Below are positions 5,703-10,128 of a DNA stretch of 10,128 nucleotides, in pieces. The position numbers and the translations under genes were made by a program. This DNA comes from Chloroflexota bacterium (lineage in GTDB: Bacteria > Chloroflexota > Anaerolineae > Promineifilales > Promineifilaceae): the NCBI GenBank assembly GCA_008501785.1, contig QQUD01001088.1:1-10128 (forward strand), written 5' to 3'. Positions within the stretch are counted from its first letter, which is position 1. The number at the start of each line of letters is the position of its first letter. The notes beneath the pieces are model-generated. The model saw nothing but the letters and a program-made list of their open reading frames with translations. It ran no database searches and was not told the DNA's origin.

Positions 5703-6725
5703 ATGGCAGCACAAGAAGAAAAAGTGACCATTCTAGAAATTGCCGAAAGGGCAAATGTGTCACCCAGCACCGTATCCCGTGTCCTCCGAGGTTCTGCTCG
5801 TGTCAAACAAAGCAAACATGATGCTGTGATGCAAGCCGTTGCCGAACTGAATTATCGTCCGAATGTCATGGCGCAGAGTTTAGCTAGTGGGCAGTCAATG
5901 ACTCTGGGCGTGATTACGCAAAATGTGGGCAGTCCTTTTTACGACGCAATTTTGCTAGGTATTTTGCAAGGGCTTGAAGATAGTTCCTATTCGGCAATTT
6001 TTGCGGATGGACGTTGGCAGTCGGCTGTTGAACAACGCTCAATCGACATGCTGCTCAATCGGCGCGTGGATGGCTTAATTCTGATTGGTGGCCTTACCTC
6101 AGATGACGTTTTGCAAAATATTGCCTTCCAAAAACCGATCATTTTAGTGGCTAGACCATCCCATGCGTTGGCTGATCAGTGCATCCGTGTGGACAATTTC
6201 AAGGGGGCGTATGCAGCCACACAATATTTGAATGAAATGGGTCATCGCAATATTGCGCACATCACCACACCGGCTGAGTCTGAGGTGGCAGTTGATGATG
6301 TGTTGCAACGATTTGAAGGATATAAACAGGCGTTGTGTGATGCTGGCATTGAGCTTGATCCGCAGCTTGTGGTTGAGGGGAATTTGTTACAACAGTCGGG
6401 GGTGATGGCTGTGGAGAGGTTGTTGATGGGAAAACGGCCGTTTTCCGCTATCTTCTGTGCCAACGATCAAATGGCCTTTGGTGCAAATCTCGCTCTCTTC
6501 CGCCGTGGGTTCCGGGTGCCTGAGGATGTCTCCCTGGTCGGCTTTGACGATCATTATTCGTCCGCCTATTCGATTCCCCCGTTGACAACCGTGCGGCAAC
6601 CGGCTGTCGAGCTTGGACATGCTGCCGCCGCAGCGATTCTTGACCTAATCAATAAAAAGGATGCAACGATACCCTTCTTTGAACCTAAACTAATTGTTCG
6701 TGAATCAGTAGCCCGTCTTCGATAA
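5703..6725 (+). CDS. LacI/GalR-family transcriptional repressor (copy 2, tandem paralogue)
   Basis: This 340-residue protein starts at ATG 5703 with AAGGAG six bases upstream. It follows copy 1 after only 29 bases, with no promoter or operator in the gap, so the two are probably cotranscribed. An ungapped hand alignment gives about 64% identity (214 of 334), highest in the recognition helix (STVSRVLR), hinge (AQSLASGQS), ITQNVGSPFYD and AIFCANDQMAFGA. The DNA-reading residues are P21, S22 and R26, against I20, S21 and R25 in copy 1, so operators may overlap but need not be identical. Effector-domain differences cluster around 133-160 and 190-200, suggesting a different inducer. Its target could be the ABC operon, the convergent sulfatase/permease cluster, or both. 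Its stop is 27 bases from the end of the sulfatase gene. Confidence 0.95.
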   Translation: MAAQEEKVTILEIAERANVSPSTVSRVLRGSARVKQSKHDAVMQAVAELNYRPNVMAQSLASGQSMTLGVITQNVGSPFYDAILLGILQGLEDSSYSAIFADGRWQSAVEQRSIDMLLNRRVDGLILIGGLTSDDVLQNIAFQKPIILVARPSHALADQCIRVDNFKGAYAATQYLNEMGHRNIAHITTPAESEVAVDDVLQRFEGYKQALCDAGIELDPQLVVEGNLLQQSGVMAVERLLMGKRPFSAIFCANDQMAFGANLALFRRGFRVPEDVSLVGFDDHYSSAYSIPPLTTVRQPAVELGHAAAAAILDLINKKDATIPFFEPKLIVRESVARLR

Positions 6726-6752
6726 GAATGCTACGCAGAAATCATCCTGCAG

Positions 6753-8258
6753 CTACGCTTGTGCGACACGTGGCATCCACGCCACCTCACGCGCCATATC
6801 CGCCTGTACCATCTTTAGCAGCAACGTCTGTTTCAATGATTCATGCTCTCGACTCACCCAAAGATTTTCAATTTCATCAGGATCATTTTCCAAATCAAAC
6901 AACTCACCATAATCATGACCGACATAAACCGTCAATTTGTACCGGTTGTCGATGTAAGTGCGCAAGTTTAGCATTGTCGGTTGATGATGATTCTCAACAA
7001 GCACATGGTCGCGCACCGTTTGGTCAGGCGCTTGCCAAACAGCAGATTGATCAACACCACTCATCGTGCGTGGAACATCAATGTTGGCAAACCGCAAAAA
7101 AGTGGGAGCGAAATCCACCAGGGACTGCAGGCTGTCCGACTGCTGATCGGCTGGAATCTGGTTGGGGTAGCGGGCAATCATCGGCACACGCAGCAAATCT
7201 TCGTAATGAAACGGCCCCTTTGCTATCAAACCATGCTGCCCAAACAAATGGCCATGATCCGAAGTGAACACAACAAGCGTATTGTCCGTCAGCCCCAGCG
7301 TGTCAAGCTGGTCGAGAATGAGCCCAATTTGCTTGTCCATTAAGCTAATCATGCCATAGTAGACGGCAATATCTTTGGCAAGTTCAGACGCATCCTGCAA
7401 ATGAGAATGGAACCCATGTATTTCATTGCCCTCTGGCTCATCCCATGCTGAGAAATCAGGCTGTACCGTTTGCGTTAACTGGAAATGCGGGGGATTGTTA
7501 TCATGTTCCCCGGCAACCTTCTGCGGCACGTCGATTTGGGACGGGTCATACATTTTGTCCCACGGCTCCGGCACAAGATAGTCAGGATGCGGATCAAAAA
7601 AGCTGGCCCACACAAAGAAATTTTCATCATTTTCCTTGTACGTGGTGAGCCGCTTCATCGTCTGCTCCGCGATCCACGTCCCGTAATGATACTTCTCAGG
7701 AATCAGCCACTTGTGTTTTTGCGAATCGTTGTTGCCAGTGGGAGAGCGAAAATAGTCGCGCCAATTGTCGCAGCCTTGCTCCTCTAACCACAGCGCGTAA
7801 TGCTGCCCCACATGAGCCTCATCCGTATGATTCCGTGTCAATTCGACATGCTCAAAGCCATAAAACGGCTCGTCAAACGTGCGCCAAAAATCTAAATCTT
7901 GCAGAATGGGGTACGATTCCAGCGATGAATAATCATCCGTGCTGCGCAGCGGTTGCAAATGTGCCTTTCCAATAAGCGCGGTACGATACCCAGCCTCCAT
8001 CAAAAGGTCGCCAACCGTCTCTTCACTCTCTGGCAGTTTAGTGCCAAGCGAATAGCATCCATGTTCACTCGGATATTTCCCCGTGAGAATCGATGCCCGA
8101 GTCGGCGAACAGGTCGGATTGGGACAGTACGCCCGCTCAAATGTCGTCCCCTGTGCCGCAAGTCGGTCAAGATTAGGGGTATCGATATGCGGGTTGTTGC
8201 GGCCTAATGTATGCCAATGTTGTTGGTCGCTGGTAATTAGAAGTATGTTTTTTTTCAT
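6753..8258 (-). CDS. Cytoplasmic type I sulfatase (formylglycine-dependent)
   Basis: The 501-residue protein belongs to the alkaline phosphatase/sulfatase fold. The N-terminal metal-binding strand ILLITSDQQ (D11, Q12) is followed by the sulfatase signature C-S-P-T-R-A-S-I-L-T-G starting at C50, the residue converted to formylglycine. GKAH (K98, H100), SDHGHLFGQHG (D334, H335) and KGPFHYEDLLRVP (K348) supply the expected metal and sulfate-binding residues. C-terminal ELFDLENDPDEIENLW is typical of arylsulfatase-like enzymes. There is no signal peptide: the first beta strand starts at residue 4, so the enzyme should act inside the cell on an imported sulfated sugar or other sulfate ester. The RBS is weak and the ATG is followed by eight A's. 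It is downstream of two CUT1 permeases, beyond a REP-like repeat, and convergent with the repressors. The substrate is unknown; phosphonate monoester hydrolase activity is a less likely alternative. Confidence 0.93.
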   Translation of the reverse strand: MKKNILLITSDQQHWHTLGRNNPHIDTPNLDRLAAQGTTFERAYCPNPTCSPTRASILTGKYPSEHGCYSLGTKLPESEETVGDLLMEAGYRTALIGKAHLQPLRSTDDYSSLESYPILQDLDFWRTFDEPFYGFEHVELTRNHTDEAHVGQHYALWLEEQGCDNWRDYFRSPTGNNDSQKHKWLIPEKYHYGTWIAEQTMKRLTTYKENDENFFVWASFFDPHPDYLVPEPWDKMYDPSQIDVPQKVAGEHDNNPPHFQLTQTVQPDFSAWDEPEGNEIHGFHSHLQDASELAKDIAVYYGMISLMDKQIGLILDQLDTLGLTDNTLVVFTSDHGHLFGQHGLIAKGPFHYEDLLRVPMIARYPNQIPADQQSDSLQSLVDFAPTFLRFANIDVPRTMSGVDQSAVWQAPDQTVRDHVLVENHHQPTMLNLRTYIDNRYKLTVYVGHDYGELFDLENDPDEIENLWVSREHESLKQTLLLKMVQADMAREVAWMPRVAQA

Positions 8259-8317
8259 GGGGTAGTTCTTTGTCGTTGATTGATATGAAGGAACGTAGAA
8301 TAAAAAATTTAAAAGTT

Positions 8318-8384
8318 GTCATGCCTGCGAAGGCAGGCATCCATCTTCATGAGAGGAATAGATTCCCGCCTGCGCGGGAATGAC
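8318..8384. repeat. REP-like two-hairpin repeat (BIME-type)
   Basis: Two 20-base hairpins face each other: ATGCCTGC-GAAG-GCAGGCAT (8321-8340) and ATTCCCGC-CTGC-GCGGGAAT (8362-8381). They are joined by 21 bases and bounded by GTCAT and ATGAC. GTCAT followed by a GC-rich hairpin of this kind is the form of dispersed REP elements moved by RAYT transposases in many genomes. It lies between the permease stop (8410) and the sulfatase start (8258). It may stabilise or partly terminate the permease message. The remaining 8259-8409 shows only an A/T-rich stretch (8300-8314). Confidence 0.75.
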
Positions 8385-8409
8385 AGAACAAATTTGGGGG
8401 ATCAGATTC

Positions 8410-9240
8410 CTAACCTTTGAGGCCAGTCGTACTCACGCCCTGCACTAGATAACGTTGCACAACGAAAAAGATCAGAATCATCGGTAAAATGCCGATAGCT
8501 GCGCCCATAAATAGTGCGGGTAAGTTGATGGTCTGTGCGGTCAAGAAAGTGGAAAGGACCACCTGTACTGTCCAAGTTGACTTGCTTTGTCCAACGACAA
8601 GCGGCCAAAGAAACGCATTCCATGATTTAATCAGGCTAATCGTGCCGAGCGCGATAAAAACGCCAGTTGAATTGGGGAGAACAATGCGCCAGAAAATGCC
8701 GAAGTAACCCAATCCATCGACCTTACCGGCTTCCTCCAATTCACGAGGGAAGTTGAGAAAGAATTGGCGGAAGATAAAGACGTTGAATACGTTGAAAATA
8801 CCCGGCACAATCAAGCCCGGATAGGTGCTAATCCAACCGAGACGATCAACGACGAGGAACATCTGTACAAAGATGGCAGCCGGTGGCACCATCAGTGCGA
8901 CCAAGATCAGATAGAAGACTTGATCAGCCCAGCGATATTTGATGCGCGCTAGGCCATAGGCGGCAAACGATGTGACCAGCAGTTGCCCTGCCACTTGAAA
9001 AAAGGCGATGAGGGCTGAATTTTTGAGACCTGTCGCCATCGGTGCCAGGGGGTCGTTGAACAGGTTGACGATGTTTTCCCATTGTGCCTGATCCGGCCAG
9101 AGAATCCAGTCGAATGCGGCGACTTCCGCCTTCGTCATCAGCGCGTTACGGGCAATGATGTAAAAGGGGATGAGGTATATAATCGCGATCAGAATAGCGA
9201 CGGCGTACAATATAATTTTTTGTAAGTTGCTTTTTTTCAT
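8410..9240 (-). CDS. CUT1 carbohydrate ABC transporter permease, MalG type (cluster 2)
   Basis: I start at ATG 9240 (MKKSNLQKII), preceded by AGGGGA at suitable distance, giving 276 residues; the in-frame extension to 9306 would run into the upstream permease. Six helices are visible at about 8-30, 72-98, 106-130, 140-162, 188-212 and 243-264. The EAA loop is at 165-189 (PRELEEAGKVDGLGYF, then RIVLP), with the D-G pair. The protein ends TTGLKG. It starts 10 bases after the stop of the preceding permease, so they form one operon, with the sulfatase probably downstream of it. It is clearly different in sequence from the MalG-type permease of cluster 1, pointing to another substrate rather than a local duplication. 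Confidence 0.94.
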   Translation of the reverse strand: MKKSNLQKIILYAVAILIAIIYLIPFYIIARNALMTKAEVAAFDWILWPDQAQWENIVNLFNDPLAPMATGLKNSALIAFFQVAGQLLVTSFAAYGLARIKYRWADQVFYLILVALMVPPAAIFVQMFLVVDRLGWISTYPGLIVPGIFNVFNVFIFRQFFLNFPRELEEAGKVDGLGYFGIFWRIVLPNSTGVFIALGTISLIKSWNAFLWPLVVGQSKSTWTVQVVLSTFLTAQTINLPALFMGAAIGILPMILIFFVVQRYLVQGVSTTGLKG

Positions 9241-9250
9241 CAGGTTTCCC

Positions 9251-10128
9251 CTAATCTTCGCTCCGACCGAATCCAAACAAACGCCCCTGCACCACCGTAA
9301 CGGCAATGATCATCAGAGCAATGATAAACGCGCCAGCCGAGCCACGCCCATAGTTTTGATCGACAAATGCCATGTTGTAGAGATAGACAAGCGGTGGACG
9401 TGCCAAAATCGCCGTTCCTGCTTCTGGCCCCGATCCGCCAAGAATATTGCGAAACTCATCAAACGCTTGAAACGCTTCAATGAATAGCAGCAGCATGACC
9501 GAAATGGACGTGTTACGAAGCAATGGAAAGGTGATGTAGCGAAACTTTTGCCAACCATTGCGGACACCGTCCACTGTGGCAGCTTCATAAAGTGTTTGTG
9601 GTATTTCTTGCAGACCGGCCAAGAAGATGATCATGTAGAAACCAGTTTGCAACCACAAACGCACCGTCACCAACACCACCCAATACAGTGGTGGCTCAGT
9701 TGTATTGATCCACGCAATGGGATTCGCATCAAATACGAACCACAAGATGTTGTTCGCAAAGCCTGATGGCAAGCCGTTGAATAAGCTCATCCGCCACACA
9801 AGAGATGCAACCACATAGGAACAGGCAACAGGGATAAAGTAGATGGTGCGAAAAACGCCGCTGCCTTTGCCAATTGAATGCACAACCATTGCTAGCCCTA
9901 GTGAGATAGCAAACGTGATGGGGACAATAAAGATAGAGAATACGACAATCGTTTTTAGCGATGTAATAAAGCGGTCATCACTAACCAGATCGAGGTAATT
10001 TTGCAGTCCGACAAATTCAGTAGGTGTGACAGTGTTACGCGCCTACAAGAGGCCCAAACAAAAACCACAAATTATCGGACTATAGACAAACAACAATAGA
10101 CCAAGCAGTAAAGGGATGACAAACACCC
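9251..10128 (-). pseudogene. CUT1 permease, MalF type, interrupted by an in-frame TAG (5' end beyond window)
   Basis: Reading from the right edge, one frame gives a membrane segment (VFVIPLLLGLLLFVYSPII), then GFCLGLL, a TAG at 10043-10045, then ARNTVTPTEFVGLQNYL and 263 codons in all to the TAG stop at 9251. The parts on both sides fit one MalF-type protein: first helix, then the conserved FVGLQNY segment, helices TIVVFSIFIVPITFAISLGL and FRTIYFIPVACSYVVASLVW, the EAA loop QTLYEAATVDGVRNGWQKF and the C-terminus. No ATG, GTG or TTG follows the TAG until ATG 9889, which would drop the first two helices. As read the gene is broken. A sequencing or assembly error is a serious alternative; a single T/G exchange (CTCTTTGAG to CTCTTGTAG) would restore Phe-Glu. 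Confidence 0.72.

Noticed and set aside
6726..6758. GCTACGC repeats and a GCAG/CTGC pair as a terminator between convergent genes
   Set aside because: The GCTACGC copies are direct, not inverted; the stem is only 4 bp and lacks a T-run.
6728..7267. 179-codon open frame on the plus strand
   Set aside because: It is antisense to the sulfatase, is rich in His, Pro and Gln, and matches no family I recognise; it is a shadow frame.
8248..8258. Eight-A tract after the sulfatase ATG as a phase-variation switch
   Set aside because: The frame is intact and Lys-Lys N-termini with A-tracts are common (seven A's also follow the 9240 start); nothing else supports switching.
9241..9306. Extension of the cluster 2 MalG-type permease to 9306
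   Set aside because: The added residues are not permease-like and overlap the end of the upstream permease; ATG 9240 has an RBS and starts the expected MKK...helix.
9460..9480. GAAACGCTTC-like sequences resembling the operator
   Set aside because: They lie in the permease coding region, do not form the palindrome, and are explained by the codons.

Overview
The window looks like an accessory carbohydrate-utilisation region of a bacterium of moderate GC content. The solute-binding lipoprotein has an Ala/Pro/Glu-rich linker right after its lipobox cysteine. With the CUT1 permease pairs and paired LacI-type repressors, this recalls Chloroflexota such as Anaerolineae or Caldilineae. That placement is inferred from style only; there is no rRNA or marker gene here.

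Layout. Cluster 1 lies at about 1-4500 on the minus strand. A strong promoter (4485-4513) is followed by a leader of about 250 nt, a sugar-binding lipoprotein (2860-4224), an intercistronic hairpin (2799-2833), two overlapping CUT1 permeases (1842-2771 and 979-1845) and a bidirectional terminator (917-960). Beyond it lies an enolase-superfamily acid-sugar dehydratase of the mannonate dehydratase/RspA type, cut by the left edge. Divergently on the plus strand, 4654-6725 carries two tandem LacI-family repressors, about 64% identical by hand alignment. The 429-nt divergent intergenic region holds three copies of GAAAGCGCTTTC or a one-mismatch form. One covers the minus-strand start site, one lies 42 bp downstream, and one sits exactly between the -35 and -10 of the repressor promoter. 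Centre spacings of 42 and 147 bp are whole numbers of helical turns. A 9-base piece of the same operator precedes the dehydratase, tying it to the regulon.

Cluster 2 lies at about 6753-10128 on the minus strand, convergent with the repressors. It holds a second pair of CUT1 permeases, a 67-bp two-hairpin REP-like repeat and a leaderless (probably cytoplasmic) sulfatase with an intact C-x-P-x-R motif. The upstream permease of this cluster runs off the right edge. It carries an in-frame TAG just after its first membrane segment, so as read it is broken.

Working model (inference): a sugar or sugar acid is imported by transporter 1 and dehydrated by the dehydratase. A second, possibly sulfated, sugar is imported by transporter 2 and desulfated in the cytoplasm. 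The two repressors between the clusters control one or both. No ABC ATPase is encoded in the window, as is common for CUT1 systems that share one.
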